From assembly GCA_910575695.1 (NCBI GenBank), contig CAJTGJ010000019.1, forward strand, positions 1 through 64,000: 64,000 nucleotides of DNA. The letters are read 5' to 3'. Each line of letters begins with the position of its first letter. The first letter of the stretch is position 1. Below are positions 16,787-27,201 of the stretch, one piece after another. This DNA comes from Oscillospiraceae bacterium (GTDB taxonomy: Bacteria; Bacillota; Clostridia; Oscillospirales; Oscillospiraceae). Made by a program: the position numbers and the translations under genes. The notes beneath the pieces were generated by a model. The model was not told where the DNA came from. It worked only from the letters and a program-made list of their open reading frames with translations, and did not search any database.

Positions 16787-16790
16787 ACAC

Positions 16791-17438
16791 TCAGATCCCC
16801 AAAGCGGCTGCAATAGCCTTGGCTGTGGCCTCAATGGTGGGCTTGTTGTCCACACGCTTGAGGATCCCCCGCTGGGCGTAAAACTCCTTCAGCGGCTCAG
16901 TCTGGGCGTGGTACACGCTCAAGCGGTCCAGAACCGTCTCCGGCTTGTCATCGTCCCGCTGGACCAGCCTTCCGCCGCAGGCATCGCACACGCCCTCCGC
17001 CCTGGGAGGCGCGGCCGTCACATGGTAAGTGGCGCCGCAGTCGGTGCAGGCCCGCCGTCCGCTCATGCGGCTGACGATCTCCTCGTCGGACACCTCGATG
17101 TCCAGCACACAGTCGAACCTGACGCCAGCGGCCTCCAGGGCCTCGGCCTGGGCGATGGTGCGGGGCACGCCGTCCAGGATAAAACCCTTGGCGCAGTCGG
17201 CCTCGGTCAGGCGCTCAGCGACGATACCGATGATGACCTCATCGGGCACCAGCTTGCCCGCGTCCATGTAGCTCTTGGCCTGAAGTCCCACGGGCGTGCC
17301 GTTTTTCACGGCAGCCCGCAGGATATTGCCTGTGGAAATGGTGGGGATGCCCAGCCGCTCGCTGAGCACAGCGGCCTGGGTCCCCTTACCGGCGCCGGGA
17401 GCGCCGAGCATAATCAGTTTCATCGCAGTCCACCTCAA
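16791..17438 (-). CDS. adk: Adenylate kinase (zinc-LID form)
   Basis: The 215-residue enzyme catalyses ATP + AMP to 2 ADP. The P-loop is GAPGAGKGT at residues 12-20 of the listed frame. The LID carries four cysteines (CTDCGATYH and CDACGG), the zinc-binding LID found in many Gram-positives. The annotated start gives [15 protein letters not shown], and a start at the later [10 protein letters not shown] is equally plausible. It lies directly after secY (3 bp). Confidence 0.95.
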   Translation of the reverse strand: MRWTAMKLIMLGAPGAGKGTQAAVLSERLGIPTISTGNILRAAVKNGTPVGLQAKSYMDAGKLVPDEVIIGIVAERLTEADCAKGFILDGVPRTIAQAEALEAAGVRFDCVLDIEVSDEEIVSRMSGRRACTDCGATYHVTAAPPRAEGVCDACGGRLVQRDDDKPETVLDRLSVYHAQTEPLKEFYAQRGILKRVDNKPTIEATAKAIAAALGI

Positions 17439-17441
17439 CGC

Positions 17442-18788
17442 TCACTCAAGGAAGCCCTTGTAGTGGCGCATCATCAGCTGGGCCTCCAGAGCCTTCACGG
17501 TCTCCAGCGCCACGCCCACCACGATGATGATGGAGGTGCCGCCAATACCCAGGCTGCTGCCGGCGCTGCTCTTGAAGAAGGTCATGATGTTGCCCACGAT
17601 GGTGGGGAGCAGAGCGATCACACCCAGGTAGATGGCGCCGAACATGGTGATCCGGGAGATGACCTTGGACAGGAAGTCACTGGTGGGCTTGCCGGGCCGG
17701 AAGCCGGGGATAAAGCCGCCGTTTTTCTTCAGGTTGTTGGCCACCTCGATGGGGTTGAACTGGATGGTGTTGTAGAAATAGCTGAACAGCACGATCAGCA
17801 GGAAATACACGATGCCGTACACCCATCCCTTGGGGTCGAAGATGCTCAGGAAGGTGTTCCAGCCGCTGCCCTTCACCTGCGCCGACGGCACATACATACC
17901 GATGGTGGCGGGAATGGTGGCAATGGCCTGGGCAAAGATGATGGGGAGCACGCCGGACATATTCACCTTGATGGGGATATGGCTGGACTGTCCGCCGTAC
18001 ATCTTCCGGCCCACTACCCGCTTGGCGTACTGCACGGGGATGCGGCGCTCGGCGTTGGTAATGAACACGATGAACGCCACCAGCAGCAGCATACCGATGA
18101 TGACAAAGGGGATGAACACGGGATGCATCACCTGGTAAGACGCGGCATCCAACCCGGCAGCCCAACCCCTCACGCCGCTGTAGATGGTGGACACCATGGC
18201 GGGGCCGCGGGCCACGATACCGGCGAACAGAATGATGGAGATACCGTTGCCGATGCCGAACTCGGTGATCTGCTCACCCAGCCACATCAGGAAAGCGGAG
18301 CCGGCCACGAAGGCGGCAATGATGACGATGGCGGGCCAGACGCCCTGCATGGTCAGCAGGCTGGTACCGTTGGAGCCCACCCGCAGGAAGGTGTAGTAGC
18401 CAAAGGCCTGAATCAGGGCGATGGCCACGGTGGCGTAGCGGGTGATGGCCTCCAGCTTCTTCTTGCCTTCCTCGCCGCCCTCTTTCTGGAGGCGCTCCAG
18501 AGCGGGGATGGCGATGGTCAGCAGCTGGATGATGATGGAGCTGTTGATATACGGCTGGATGGACAGCGCGAACACCGTCGCCTGGGCGAAAGCGTCGCCG
18601 CTCATCACGTTCAGCAGGCCGAAGATGCTGGCAGACTGGCTTTCGATATAGGTGCGCAGGGTCTCAGTGTCAATGAAGGGCACCGGAATGGCCGCGCCCA
18701 CCCGGAAGATGAGCAGCGCGAACACGGTGAACAGGATTTTTCCCCGCAGCTCCGGCACCTTCCATGCGTTGCGGATGGTCTGAATCAT
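17442..18788 (-). CDS. secY: Protein translocase subunit SecY
   Basis: The 448-residue protein has ten predicted membrane helices and forms the channel of the Sec translocon. The start (MIQTIRNAWKVPELRGKILF) and internal signatures (AIPVPFID, GFIPGFRPGKPT) are those of SecY. It exports, among others, the S-layer proteins with signal peptides in this window. It lies between rplO and adk, 2 bp after rplO. Confidence 0.98.
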   Translation of the reverse strand: MIQTIRNAWKVPELRGKILFTVFALLIFRVGAAIPVPFIDTETLRTYIESQSASIFGLLNVMSGDAFAQATVFALSIQPYINSSIIIQLLTIAIPALERLQKEGGEEGKKKLEAITRYATVAIALIQAFGYYTFLRVGSNGTSLLTMQGVWPAIVIIAAFVAGSAFLMWLGEQITEFGIGNGISIILFAGIVARGPAMVSTIYSGVRGWAAGLDAASYQVMHPVFIPFVIIGMLLLVAFIVFITNAERRIPVQYAKRVVGRKMYGGQSSHIPIKVNMSGVLPIIFAQAIATIPATIGMYVPSAQVKGSGWNTFLSIFDPKGWVYGIVYFLLIVLFSYFYNTIQFNPIEVANNLKKNGGFIPGFRPGKPTSDFLSKVISRITMFGAIYLGVIALLPTIVGNIMTFFKSSAGSSLGIGGTSIIIVVGVALETVKALEAQLMMRHYKGFLE

Positions 18789-18790
18789 AG

Positions 18791-19231
18791 TCAGATCACC
18801 TCCGCAGTACCGCCCGCCTTTTCGATCTTCTCCTTGGCTGAGGCAGAGAACGCGGAAGCCCGTACGGTGAGCTTGCGGGTCAGCTCCCCGTTGCCGAGGA
18901 CCTTGACGCCGTACTCACACTTGGAAATGATACCCTTTTCCAGCAGATCGCAAACATTGACCACGGCACCGTCCTCAAACTTGTTCAGGGCGGAGACGTT
19001 GATGGCCTCCAGGCGCTTGGCAAAGATGTTGTTGAAGCCCCGCTTGGGCAGGCGGCGGGCCAAAGGCATCTGGCCGCCCTCAAAGCCGATGCGGACGCCG
19101 CCGCCGGAACGGGCCCACTGGCCCTTGTGGCCGCGGCCGGCAGTCTTGCCGTTGCCGGTGCCGATGCCGCGTCCCTTACGCTTACCCACCTGGGTGGAGC
19201 CGGGAGCGGGAGACAGTTCATGCAGATTCAT
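18791..19231 (-). CDS. rplO: 50S ribosomal protein L15
   Basis: The 146-residue protein begins [12 protein letters not shown] with the glycine/arginine-rich N-terminus typical of L15 ([21 protein letters not shown], quoted as a region). I use ATG at 19231, nine bases after AAGGAGG, rather than an upstream in-frame TTG. It is a late 23S rRNA binder. Confidence 0.96.
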   Translation of the reverse strand: MNLHELSPAPGSTQVGKRKGRGIGTGNGKTAGRGHKGQWARSGGGVRIGFEGGQMPLARRLPKRGFNNIFAKRLEAINVSALNKFEDGAVVNVCDLLEKGIISKCEYGVKVLGNGELTRKLTVRASAFSASAKEKIEKAGGTAEVI

Positions 19232-19245
19232 GGTCAGCAACCTCC

Positions 19246-19431
19246 TTAGGCGTTCTCGGTCACCTGGAGCAGGTAACCGATGTGGGCGATCTTGCCCCGG
19301 GTAGCCTCGTTGTCGGGCTGCACGGTGGTATCGCCGATCTTGCGCAGGCCCAGGGCCTCGGCGGTGGCCTTATGCTTGGCCAAACGGCCGTTCAGGCTCT
19401 TGACGAGCTTGATGTTGATGGTTTTAGCCAT
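19246..19431 (-). CDS. rpmD: 50S ribosomal protein L30
   Basis: The 61-residue protein [20 protein letters not shown]...YLLQVTENA is the short bacterial L30. It lies between rpsE and rplO, as in the spc operons of other Bacillota. Confidence 0.97.
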   Translation of the reverse strand: MAKTINIKLVKSLNGRLAKHKATAEALGLRKIGDTTVQPDNEATRGKIAHIGYLLQVTENA

Positions 19432-19445
19432 TGTCGCCAGCCTCC

Positions 19446-19946
19446 TTAACCTAAGATTTCTTCCACGCTCTTGCCGCGGATGCGGGCAACCTCAGCGGGG
19501 CTGCGCAGGGACTTGAGCCCCTCCATGGTGGCTGCCACCACGTTCTGGGGGTTATTGGTGCGCAGGCACTTGGCGCGGATATCGGACACGCCCGCGGCCT
19601 CCATCACGGCACGCACCGGGCCGCCGGCGATGATGCCGGTACCCTTGGAAGCGGGCTTGAGGAGAACGCGGCCGGCGCCGAACTCGCCGATGACCTCATG
19701 GGGGATGGTGGTGCCGGACAGGGTAACGGTCACCATGTTCTTCTTGGCGTCCTCGATGCCCTTGCGGATGGCCTCGGCCACCTCAGCGGCCTTGCCCAGG
19801 CCGAAGCCCACGCGGCCCTTCTCGTCGCCCACCACCATCAGGGCGGAGAACTTGGCCACACGGCCGCCCTTGACGGTCTTGGAAACACGGTTCAGATAAA
19901 CCAGCTTCTCCACGAACTCCTTGGGTTCTCTTTCAAAACGAGCCAT
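19446..19946 (-). CDS. rpsE: 30S ribosomal protein S5
   Basis: The 166-residue protein has the N-terminal double-stranded RNA-binding domain ([20 protein letters not shown]) and the C-terminal S5 fold ([20 protein letters not shown]). It contributes to decoding accuracy and the mRNA entry helicase. It follows rplR by 17 bp. Confidence 0.98.
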   Translation of the reverse strand: MARFEREPKEFVEKLVYLNRVSKTVKGGRVAKFSALMVVGDEKGRVGFGLGKAAEVAEAIRKGIEDAKKNMVTVTLSGTTIPHEVIGEFGAGRVLLKPASKGTGIIAGGPVRAVMEAAGVSDIRAKCLRTNNPQNVVAATMEGLKSLRSPAEVARIRGKSVEEILG

Positions 19947-19963
19947 ATTTTTTTCCTCCTCCC

Positions 19964-20323
19964 TTAGAACTGCAGGCCGCCCTCGCGGGCGCCCTCGGCC
20001 AGAGCCTTCACACGGCCATGGTACAGGTAGCCGCCGCGGTCAAAGACCACAGCCTCGATACCCTTGTCCTTGGCGCGCTGGGCGATGGCCTCGCCCACCT
20101 TCTTGGCGGCCTCGCAGTTGCTGCCGGGGCCCTCGAAGCCCTTCTCCTGGGAGGACGCGGAAACCAGCGTCACGCCCTTGGTATCGTCGATGATCTGGGC
20201 GTAGATGTTGGTCTCGCTGCGGAACACGTTCAGGCGGGGACGCTCGGGGGTGCCGGACACCTTGCCGCGAACGCGCTTATGACGATGCAGGCGCTGAGCC
20301 TTGGTATTGGGACGGTTAATCAT
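19964..20323 (-). CDS. rplR: 50S ribosomal protein L18
   Basis: The 119-residue 5S rRNA-binding protein begins [20 protein letters not shown]. The start at 20323 is chosen because GGAGG lies ten bases upstream; the alternative GTG at 20332 would sit on top of the SD. The C-terminus ([20 protein letters not shown]) is canonical. Confidence 0.96.
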   Translation of the reverse strand: MINRPNTKAQRLHRHKRVRGKVSGTPERPRLNVFRSETNIYAQIIDDTKGVTLVSASSQEKGFEGPGSNCEAAKKVGEAIAQRAKDKGIEAVVFDRGGYLYHGRVKALAEGAREGGLQF

Positions 20324-20341
20324 AATCGGCACACCTCCTTA

Positions 20342-20887
20342 TTATTTCTTAACGCCGGTCTTACCGACCTTGCGGCGGATGACCTCGTCAGAGTATTTGA
20401 TGCCTTTGCCCTTATAGGGCTCGGGGGGACGCTTCTCGCGGATCTTGGCCGCGAACTGGCCCACCAGCTGCTTATCGTAGCCGGAGACCACGATCTGGTT
20501 GGCGGTGGGGGTCTCCACGGTGATGCCCGCAGGGGCCTCCATAATCACCTGATGGGAGAAGCCCAGGTTCATCACCAGCTTGCCGCCCTCCATGGCCACG
20601 CGGTAGCCCACGCCGTTGACGTCCAGCACCTTCTTGTAGCCGTCGGTGACGCCCACCACCATGTTGTGGAGCAGGGTGCGGGTCAGGCCGTGCAGGGAGC
20701 GGTTCTCCTTCAGATCGTTGGGACGGGTGACGTGCAGCTCGGCCCCGTCCTGCTTGATGGTCATATTGGGGTGGAACTGCTGGGTGAGGGTGCCCTTGGG
20801 GCCCTTCACGGTGACAACATTGTTGTCCTCAATTTTGATCTCCACGCCGGCGGGGACGGCGATAGGAGCTCTGCCAATTCTAGACAT
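20342..20887 (-). CDS. rplF: 50S ribosomal protein L6
   Basis: The 181-residue protein has two L6 repeats, starting [20 protein letters not shown] and ending in the conserved [14 protein letters not shown] region. It binds near the GTPase-associated centre of 23S rRNA. It lies between rpsH and rplR. Confidence 0.98.
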   Translation of the reverse strand: MSRIGRAPIAVPAGVEIKIEDNNVVTVKGPKGTLTQQFHPNMTIKQDGAELHVTRPNDLKENRSLHGLTRTLLHNMVVGVTDGYKKVLDVNGVGYRVAMEGGKLVMNLGFSHQVIMEAPAGITVETPTANQIVVSGYDKQLVGQFAAKIREKRPPEPYKGKGIKYSDEVIRRKVGKTGVKK

Positions 20888-20901
20888 TCCTATAACCCTC
20901 C

Positions 20902-21303
20902 TTACCAGACGAATGCCAGGACTTCGCCGCCGACATGGGCCTCCCGGGCCTTCTTGTCGGTCATGACGCCCTTGGACGTGGAAACAATGGCGATGCCCAG
21001 GCCGCGGAGCACCCGGGGCAGCTCGTCCGCGCCAGCGTATACGCGCAGGCCGGGCTTGGACACCCGGCGCAGGCCGGTGATGACCTTCTCCTTGCCGGGC
21101 TGGACGTACTTCAACGTGATGCGGATCACGCCCTGCGTGCCATCGTTGATGGTCTGGAAGTTCTTGATATAGCCTTCGTCCAGCAGGATCTGGGCGATGG
21201 CCTTCTTCATGTTGGAAGCAGGAACATCCACGGTGTCATGCTTGGCGTTGCTCGCGTTGCGGATGCGGGTGAGCATATCCGCAATGGGATCTGTGATTTG
21301 CAT
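20902..21303 (-). CDS. rpsH: 30S ribosomal protein S8
   Basis: The 133-residue protein begins [20 protein letters not shown]. The C-terminal [20 protein letters not shown] signature is present. S8 binds 16S helix 21 and in some bacteria represses the spc operon. An unusually long 207-bp gap separates it from rpsZ. Confidence 0.98.
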   Translation of the reverse strand: MQITDPIADMLTRIRNASNAKHDTVDVPASNMKKAIAQILLDEGYIKNFQTINDGTQGVIRITLKYVQPGKEKVITGLRRVSKPGLRVYAGADELPRVLRGLGIAIVSTSKGVMTDKKAREAHVGGEVLAFVW

Positions 21304-21510
21304 GAGTCTTACCTCCTATTAAGATTACCAGTTTTGCTTGCGCTCAACCGGTATAGGCGGAAAGGTATCGGGGGTTAGGCATCATCCTCCGACCTGTTAT
21401 CCGTCTTTTCCCTCGCTGGGGGTCTCTTAATCCGGCACAATTTGACAGTGCCATATAACAGGCCCTAGGCGGGAGCAGAAACTCCCGCCTTTGGGCAAGT
21501 TACCATGAAA
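21304..21510 (-). other. Atypical 207-bp intergenic region inside the spc operon with two hairpins
   Basis: No gene was found. Two inverted repeats are present: GGCAC/GTGCC at 21434-21438 and 21448-21452, and a 9-bp perfect stem AGGCGGGAG/CTCCCGCCT at 21467-21475 and 21482-21490. Neither has a T tract on the minus strand, so they look like processing or regulatory structures rather than terminators. Other gaps in this operon are 20 bp or less in this part. Confidence 0.6.
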
Positions 21511-21696
21511 TTACCAGGACGCCTTCCGGACGCCGGGAATCTCGCCCTTGTAGGCCAGCTCCCGGAAGCAGATACGGCAGATGCCGTAGTTGCGCAGATA
21601 GGCGTGGGGACGGCCGCAGATCTTGCAGCGGTTATAGCGGCGGCTGGAGAACTTGGGCTCAGCCTGCTGCTTGTTGATCATGGACTTTTTCGCCAT
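21511..21696 (-). CDS. rpsN: 30S ribosomal protein S14, type Z
   Basis: The 61-residue zinc-binding short form is [20 protein letters not shown], then [20 protein letters not shown]. The two C-x-x-C pairs bind zinc. It lies between rplE and rpsH. The C-terminus IPGVRKASW is conserved. Confidence 0.97.
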   Translation of the reverse strand: MAKKSMINKQQAEPKFSSRRYNRCKICGRPHAYLRNYGICRICFRELAYKGEIPGVRKASW

Positions 21697-21715
21697 AGCA
21701 GTTTTCCTCCCTCTC

Positions 21716-22279
21716 TCAGCCGTTGTTGTTGTGGAACGGAGCGCCCAGCAGCGTCAGCAGCTCCTTGGCCTCCTCGTCGGTCTTGGCGGTGGTGCAGATG
21801 ACCACGTCCAGGCCGCGGATCTTGTCGATCTTATCGTACTCGATCTCGGGGAAGATCAGCTGCTCCTTGAGGCCCAGGGCGTAGTTGCCCCGGCCGTCGA
21901 AGGCGTTGGGGTTGATGCCCCGGAAGTCACGGACGCGGGGCAGGGCCACGTTGAACAGGCGGTCCATAAACTCCCACATCTTGTCCTGGCGCAGGGTGAC
22001 CTTGGCGCCGATGGGCATACCCTCACGGAGCTTGAAGTTGGCCACGGACTTCTTGGCCTTGGTGATGATGGGCTTCTGGCCGGTGATATCGGCCAGGTCC
22101 CGCACCACGCTGTCCAGCACCTTGGCGTTGTCCCGGGCCTCGCCGCAGCCGCAGTTGACCACGATCTTGTCGATCCGGGGGATCTCCATCACGGACTTGT
22201 AGCCGAACTTCTGCATGAGAGCAGGAGCCACGTCAGCGGTGTACTTTGCCTTCAGATTCGGCACTTTCTTATCAGCCAT
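21716..22279 (-). CDS. rplE: 50S ribosomal protein L5
   Basis: The 187-residue 5S rRNA-binding protein has signatures including [16 protein letters not shown] and MGLNI-like [19 protein letters not shown]. It contacts tRNA in the P site. It follows rplX by 19 bp. Confidence 0.98.
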   Translation of the reverse strand: MADKKVPNLKAKYTADVAPALMQKFGYKSVMEIPRIDKIVVNCGCGEARDNAKVLDSVVRDLADITGQKPIITKAKKSVANFKLREGMPIGAKVTLRQDKMWEFMDRLFNVALPRVRDFRGINPNAFDGRGNYALGLKEQLIFPEIEYDKIDKIRGLDVVICTTAKTDEEAKELLTLLGAPFHNNNG

Positions 22280-22298
22280 GTTATGCTCCTCCTCTCTC

Positions 22299-22610
22299 TC
22301 AGATCTCGGCGCCGCAGTGCTTGCACACGCGGGTCTTCTTGCCGCCCTCCACCTTGTGGGCGGGGCGGGTGGGCTTGCTGCACTTGGGGCACACGGTCAT
22401 GACCTTGCAGGCGTAAATCGGAGTCTCCTTGGAGATGATGCCGCCCTCCTGGCCCTGCTGACGGGGCTTCTGATGCTTCTGGGCCACGTTGACCTTCTCC
22501 ACGACGACCTTGCCGCCCTTGGGGTCGACGCTGAGCACCTTGCCCTGCTTGCCCTTGTCCTTGCCGGACAGCACGACCACGGTGTCGTTCTTCTTCACGT
22601 TCATACTCAT
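22299..22610 (-). CDS. rplX: 50S ribosomal protein L24 with C-terminal zinc ribbon
   Basis: The 103-residue protein has an N-terminal KOW domain ([20 protein letters not shown]). The C-terminus carries two C-x-x-C pairs (CPKC and CKHC), a zinc-ribbon form of L24. It is an early assembly initiator of the 50S subunit. Start at MSMNVKK, with a second possible start two codons later. Confidence 0.96.
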   Translation of the reverse strand: MSMNVKKNDTVVVLSGKDKGKQGKVLSVDPKGGKVVVEKVNVAQKHQKPRQQGQEGGIISKETPIYACKVMTVCPKCSKPTRPAHKVEGGKKTRVCKHCGAEI

Positions 22611-22624
22611 ACCTCGCTCCCCCT

Positions 22625-22993
22625 TTACAGCACTTCGGGAGCCAGAGACAGGATCTTCATGTAATCCTTGTCGCGCAGCTCACGGGCCACCGGGCCAAAG
22701 ATACGGGTGCCCCGGGGGTTCTTGTCGTCGCGGATGAGGACGGCGGCGTTCTCGTCAAAGCGCAGGTAGCTGCCGTCGGCGCGGCGCACACCGCGGGCGG
22801 AGCGGACGATCACGGCCTTGACCACCTCGCCCTTCTTCACCTGGCCGCCGGGGGCGGCCTTACGGACGGACGCCACGATGACGTCGCCGATGTTGCCAAA
22901 CTTGCGCCGGGACCCGCCCAGCACACGGATGGTCTTGATCTCCTTGGCGCCGGTATTATCGGCCACCTTCAGATAGCTTTCTTCTTGGATCAT
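22625..22993 (-). CDS. rplN: 50S ribosomal protein L14
   Basis: The 122-residue protein [20 protein letters not shown]...[20 protein letters not shown] is canonical L14. It binds 23S rRNA at the subunit interface. It lies between rpsQ and rplX. Confidence 0.98.
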   Translation of the reverse strand: MIQEESYLKVADNTGAKEIKTIRVLGGSRRKFGNIGDVIVASVRKAAPGGQVKKGEVVKAVIVRSARGVRRADGSYLRFDENAAVLIRDDKNPRGTRIFGPVARELRDKDYMKILSLAPEVL

Positions 22994-23007
22994 ACTGGCA
23001 CCTCCTT

Positions 23008-23271
23008 TTACTTCGCCTTCTCGATGATCTCAACCACGCGCCAGCGCTTGTCCTTGGACAGGGGGCGGGTCTCCATCACGCGGACGCGGTCGCCCACGCC
23101 GCACTGGTTGTTCTCATCATGGGCCTTCAGCTTGTAGGTCCGCTTCACGATCTTTTTGTACAGAGGATGGGCCACGCGGTCGGCGATGGCGACCACAACG
23201 GTCTTGTCCATCTTGTCCGAAACCACCAGGCCGACTCTGGTCTTACGAGACGAGGTCCTTGCTTCACTCAT
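23008..23271 (-). CDS. rpsQ: 30S ribosomal protein S17
   Basis: The 87-residue OB-fold protein has the core [20 protein letters not shown] and the signature [20 protein letters not shown]. It is a primary 16S rRNA binder. It lies between rpmC and rplN. Confidence 0.98.
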   Translation of the reverse strand: MSEARTSSRKTRVGLVVSDKMDKTVVVAIADRVAHPLYKKIVKRTYKLKAHDENNQCGVGDRVRVMETRPLSKDKRWRVVEIIEKAK

Positions 23272-23285
23272 CTTTCATTACCTCC

Positions 23286-23483
23286 TTATCGGCCCTGCTG
23301 CTCACGCAGGATGGTCTTGACGCGGGCGATGTCTTTCTTGACCTCCGCGATGCGGATGGGGTTGTCGAGCTGATTGGTGGCGTGCTGAAGACGGAGGTTA
23401 AACAGGTCCTTCTTCAGCTCCACCAGCTTGGCGTCCAGCTCGGAGGCGCTCATCTTACGAACATCGACTGCCTTCATCTTCAT
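23286..23483 (-). CDS. rpmC: 50S ribosomal protein L29
   Basis: The 65-residue two-helix protein has the core [20 protein letters not shown]. It sits near the polypeptide exit tunnel. Its start overlaps the rplP stop by four bases (ATGA), indicating coupling. Confidence 0.97.
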   Translation of the reverse strand: MKMKAVDVRKMSASELDAKLVELKKDLFNLRLQHATNQLDNPIRIAEVKKDIARVKTILREQQGR

Positions 23484-23908
23484 TCACCACCCTTCTCCCC
23501 GGCCTCTTTCTTGATGACCTTGCACTTGATGGGCAGCTTGTGGCTGGCCAGACGCAGGGCCTCCCGGGCGACCTCCTCGGAGACGCCGGCGATCTCGAAC
23601 ATGACGCGGCCGGGCTTGACCACGGCCACCCACCCCTCGGGGGCGCCCTTACCGGAACCCATACGGGTACCCAGCGCCTTCTTGGTGATGGGCTTATCGG
23701 GGAAGACCTTGATCCAGACCTTGCCGCCGCGCTTGGTGTAACGGGTCATGGCCACACGGGCGGCCTCGATCTGGTTGCCGGTGATCCAGGCGGGCTCGGT
23801 GGCCTGGAGGCCCCACTCGCCGTAAGAGACCTTATTGCCGCGGGTCGCGGTGCCGGTCATGCGGCCGCGCTGGACGCGGCGGTACTTTACTCGTTTGGGC
23901 AGCAGCAT
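23480..23908 (-). CDS. rplP: 50S ribosomal protein L16
   Basis: The 142-residue protein [20 protein letters not shown]...[12 protein letters not shown] is canonical L16, positioned near the A-site finger and peptidyl transferase centre. The start overlaps the rpsC stop by one base. Confidence 0.98.
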   Translation of the reverse strand: MLLPKRVKYRRVQRGRMTGTATRGNKVSYGEWGLQATEPAWITGNQIEAARVAMTRYTKRGGKVWIKVFPDKPITKKALGTRMGSGKGAPEGWVAVVKPGRVMFEIAGVSEEVAREALRLASHKLPIKCKVIKKEAGEKGGE

Positions 23909-24768
23909 TACTGGGCGCCTCCTTCCTTGGGAGCAGAGGGACGCGGGCCGTTGTTGGGCCGGGGTCCGTTGTTGGAGCGGGGCGCACCCTGGCGGTCGCG
24001 GTTGAAGCCGCCCTGACGGCGGTCGCCGCCCTGGCGGAAGCCGCCCCGGCGGTCATCGCGGCGGCGGGGCCGCTGCTCGCGCTCCTTGTAGTTCTTGGTG
24101 TCGATGGTGCGGGGAGTGGTGCGCAGGGTCTGGGTGAGCACCTCGCCCTTGTAGATCCACACCTTCACGCCCAGGCGGCCATAGGTAGTGGCGGCCTCAG
24201 CGAAGCCGTACTCGATGTCGGCGCGGATGGTCTGCAGGGGGATGGTGCCGTCATGGTAATGCTCGGTACGGGCGATCTCGGCGCCGTTCAGACGGCCGGA
24301 CACCTGGACCTTGATGCCCAGGGCGCCCATGCGCATGGCGCGGCCCATGGCGTTCTTCATGGCCCGGCGGAACGCGATGCGCTTCTCCAGCTGCTGGGCG
24401 ATGTTCTCCGCCACCAGCTGGGCGTTGGTGTCCACGTTCTTGACCTCGACGATGTTCAGCGCCACGGTCTTGCCCAGCTTCTTCTCCAGCTCCACGCGGA
24501 GCTTCTCGATCTCCTCGCCGCCCTTGCCGATGACCATGCCGGGGCGGGCGCAGTGCACATAAATGCGGATCTTGCCGTTGGCGCCGCTCTCGCGCTCAAT
24601 CTCGATCTTGGGCACTCCCGCAGCGTACAGCTTCTTCTTCAGGTCGCGGCGGAGATTATAGTCCTCAACCAGGAGGTCGCCCACTTTTTCGTCACGGGCA
24701 TACCAGCGGGAGTCCCAGTCTTTGATAACGCCCACGCGCAGACCGTGGGGATTCACTTTCTGTCCCAT
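23908..24768 (-). CDS. rpsC: 30S ribosomal protein S3 with long Arg/Gly/Asn C-terminal tail
   Basis: The core (about 1-215) has the KH domain ([15 protein letters not shown]) and the C-terminal S3 domain ending VWIYKGEV. At 286 residues it exceeds the usual 215-235: the extra 60 or so residues are low-complexity ([30 protein letters not shown]). Such disordered basic tails occur on S3 in several Clostridia and may contact mRNA or rRNA at the entry site. The function of the tail is inference. Confidence 0.97.
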   Translation of the reverse strand: MGQKVNPHGLRVGVIKDWDSRWYARDEKVGDLLVEDYNLRRDLKKKLYAAGVPKIEIERESGANGKIRIYVHCARPGMVIGKGGEEIEKLRVELEKKLGKTVALNIVEVKNVDTNAQLVAENIAQQLEKRIAFRRAMKNAMGRAMRMGALGIKVQVSGRLNGAEIARTEHYHDGTIPLQTIRADIEYGFAEAATTYGRLGVKVWIYKGEVLTQTLRTTPRTIDTKNYKEREQRPRRRDDRRGGFRQGGDRRQGGFNRDRQGAPRSNNGPRPNNGPRPSAPKEGGAQ

Positions 24769-24786
24769 TTACTCTCGACCTCCTTT

Positions 24787-25119
24787 TCAGCGCTCTTTGA
24801 CCACGACGGTCATGTGGGAAGTGCGTTTCATGATGTGGTGGGCGCGGCCCTTGGAAACGGGGCGGTAGCGCTTGATGATGGGGCCGGGGGTCGCGTAGAC
24901 CTCCGCCACATACAGCTTCTCGGGGTCCATACCGTGGTTGTTCTCGGCATTGGCCGCGGCGCTGTGGACCAGCTTGCCCAGGGGGTCGGAGGCGGCCTTG
25001 GGAATCAGGGCCAGGATGGCCTCGGCGTCCTTGACGCTCTTGCCGCGGATCTGGTCGCACACGATGCTGACCTTGCGGGGGGAGATACGGATGTATCTCA
25101 GTGTGGCTTTCGCTTCCAT
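24787..25119 (-). CDS. rplV: 50S ribosomal protein L22
   Basis: The 110-residue protein begins MEAKATLRYIRISPRKVSIV and carries the exit-tunnel beta-hairpin near RYRPVSKGRAHHIMKRTSH. It is the macrolide-relevant tunnel protein. It lies between rpsS and rpsC. Confidence 0.98.
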   Translation of the reverse strand: MEAKATLRYIRISPRKVSIVCDQIRGKSVKDAEAILALIPKAASDPLGKLVHSAAANAENNHGMDPEKLYVAEVYATPGPIIKRYRPVSKGRAHHIMKRTSHMTVVVKER

Positions 25120-25134
25120 AGTCTCTCTCCTCCC

Positions 25135-25407
25135 TTATTTCCCGGTCTTGCTGCCCGCGTGGCCCTTGAAGGTGCGGGTGGGCGCGAACTCGCCCAGCTT
25201 GTGGCCCACCATGTCCTCGGTGACATAGACGGGCACGTGCTTGCGGCCGTCATGGACGGCGATGGTGTGGCCCACGAAGGAGGGGAAGATGGTGGAGGCG
25301 CGGCTCCAGGTCTTGAGGACCTTCTTCTCGTTCTTCTTGTTCATCTCGTCCACGCGCTTCAGCAGCTCGGGAGCGCAAAACGGGCCCTTCTTGATACTTC
25401 TGCTCAT
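25135..25407 (-). CDS. rpsS: 30S ribosomal protein S19
   Basis: The 90-residue protein [20 protein letters not shown]...[19 protein letters not shown] is canonical. It forms part of the 30S head with S13. It lies between rplB and rplV. Confidence 0.98.
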   Translation of the reverse strand: MSRSIKKGPFCAPELLKRVDEMNKKNEKKVLKTWSRASTIFPSFVGHTIAVHDGRKHVPVYVTEDMVGHKLGEFAPTRTFKGHAGSKTGK

Positions 25408-25423
25408 CTGTTACACTCCCTCC

Positions 25424-26257
25424 TTACTTGCCGTTGCGGCGGCGCACGATAAACTTATCGGTGCGGTTCTTCTTCTTGCGGGTCTTGTAACCCAGCGCGG
25501 GCTTGCCCCAGGGGGTCACGGGGCCGGGACGGCCAACGGGGCTCTTGCCTTCGCCGCCGCCGTGGGGGTGGTCATTGGGGTTCATGACGGAGCCGCGGAC
25601 GGTGGGACGCCAGCCCATGTGGCGCTTCCGGCCGGCCTTGCCGATATGGATGTTGCCCCAATCGGTGTTGCCCACCTGGCCGATGGTGGCCATGCAGTTT
25701 TCCCGGACCAGCCGCACCTCGCCGGAGGGCAGGCGGACCTGGGCCATGCCGTTCTCCTTGGCCATCAGCTGGGCGGCGGTGCCGGCGGAGCGCACCAGCT
25801 GGGCGCCCTTGCCGGGGTAGAGCTCGATGCAGTGGATGGTCTCGCCCACGGGGATGTCGGCGATGGGCATGGCGTTGCCGGGCAGGATATCCGCGCCGGA
25901 GCCGGTCATGATGGCGTGGCCCGCCTTCAGGCCCACGGGAGCCAGGATATAGCGGCGCTCGCCGTCCTCATACTCGATGAGGGCGATGTTAGCGGAGCGG
26001 TTGGGGTCATACTGGAGGTTGACCACGGTGGCCTTGCCCGCCTTGTCCCGCTTGAAGTCGATGACGCGGTACTTGCGCTTGCCGCCGCCGCCGCGGTGGC
26101 GGACGGTGATGCGGCCGTAGCTGTTGCGGCCCGCGTGCTTTTTCAGGCTCTCCAGCAGGGAGCGCTCCGGCCTGGCCTTTTTGTCGATGCCCTCGAAAGC
26201 GGACACAGTCATGTGGCGGCGGGAGGGCGTTGTGGGCTTATAAGTCTTGATAGCCAT
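25424..26257 (-). CDS. rplB: 50S ribosomal protein L2
   Basis: The 277-residue protein [20 protein letters not shown] contains the C-terminal conserved region [20 protein letters not shown] with the histidine close to the peptidyl transferase centre. It is required for subunit joining. It lies between rplW and rpsS. Confidence 0.98.
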   Translation of the reverse strand: MAIKTYKPTTPSRRHMTVSAFEGIDKKARPERSLLESLKKHAGRNSYGRITVRHRGGGGKRKYRVIDFKRDKAGKATVVNLQYDPNRSANIALIEYEDGERRYILAPVGLKAGHAIMTGSGADILPGNAMPIADIPVGETIHCIELYPGKGAQLVRSAGTAAQLMAKENGMAQVRLPSGEVRLVRENCMATIGQVGNTDWGNIHIGKAGRKRHMGWRPTVRGSVMNPNDHPHGGGEGKSPVGRPGPVTPWGKPALGYKTRKKKNRTDKFIVRRRNGK

Positions 26258-26272
26258 TCTTCATTCTCCTCC

Positions 26273-26569
26273 TTACACCATGCCTTCGAAGAACTCGATG
26301 GTCTTGGAATCTTCGGTCAGGGTGATCATGGCCTTCTTCCAGCTGGGACGGCGTCCCTCGGGATAGCGGCCCATGCGCTTGACCTTGCCCTGCATATTCA
26401 GGGTGTTGACCTTGGCCACCTTCACACCGAAGATCTCCTCGCAGGCTTTTGCGATCTCGATCTTGTTGGCGTCCTTGGCCACCTCGAAGGTGTACTTCTT
26501 CTCAGTGGCGGCGGCCATGGACTGCTCGGTGATGATGGGGCGCTTGATGATGTCGTATGCGGTCTTCAT
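26273..26569 (-). CDS. rplW: 50S ribosomal protein L23
   Basis: The 98-residue protein [20 protein letters not shown]...[13 protein letters not shown] is the exit-site protein that docks trigger factor and SRP. Its start overlaps the rplD stop. Confidence 0.97.
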   Translation of the reverse strand: MKTAYDIIKRPIITEQSMAAATEKKYTFEVAKDANKIEIAKACEEIFGVKVAKVNTLNMQGKVKRMGRYPEGRRPSWKKAMITLTEDSKTIEFFEGMV

Positions 26570-27183
26570 CAGGCGAACACCTCCTCAATGGCGGCCAGCG
26601 CGGCCTGGTCGATGATGACCTGGTTCGCGTTGACGATATCGTAAACGTTGATGAGGTTGGCGGGGCTGGTCACAATACCGGGAATGTTCCGGGCGGACAG
26701 CACCACGTTGGCGGAGCTGGTGACCACCACGGCCTTCTTGGACTCCACCGCGTTGAGGAAGCCCTGGAAGGACTTGGTCTTGATCTCGTCCATCTCCAGC
26801 TTATCCACCACCAGCACCTGGCCGTCAGCGGCCTTGGCGGACAGGGCGGACTTCAGGGCCAGACGGCGCACCTTCTTGTTGAGGGTGTACCGGTAGGTGC
26901 GGGGCTTGGGGGCGAACACGATGCCGCCGTGGGTCCACTGGGGGGCGCGGGTGCTGCCCTGGCGGGCGTGTCCGGTGCCCTTCTGGCGCCAGGGCTTCCT
27001 GCCGCCGCCGGACACTTCGGCCCGGGTCAGGCTGCTCTGGGTGCCCTGACGGCAGTTGGCCAGATGGTTCTTGACCACGTCATGGACCACGTACTGATTG
27101 GGCTCAATGCCGAAGACAGCCTCGGAGAGCTCGACCTCGCCGATCTGCTTACCGGCCATATTATAAAGGTTCGCTTTAGGCAT
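26569..27183 (-). CDS. rplD: 50S ribosomal protein L4
   Basis: The 204-residue protein has the signature [19 protein letters not shown] in the extended loop lining the exit tunnel. In some bacteria it represses the S10 operon; whether that holds here is not shown. It lies between rplC and rplW. Confidence 0.98.
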   Translation of the reverse strand: MPKANLYNMAGKQIGEVELSEAVFGIEPNQYVVHDVVKNHLANCRQGTQSSLTRAEVSGGGRKPWRQKGTGHARQGSTRAPQWTHGGIVFAPKPRTYRYTLNKKVRRLALKSALSAKAADGQVLVVDKLEMDEIKTKSFQGFLNAVESKKAVVVTSSANVVLSARNIPGIVTSPANLINVYDIVNANQVIIDQAALAAIEEVFA

Positions 27184-27201
27184 TTGTCACTCTCTCCTTT
27201 C

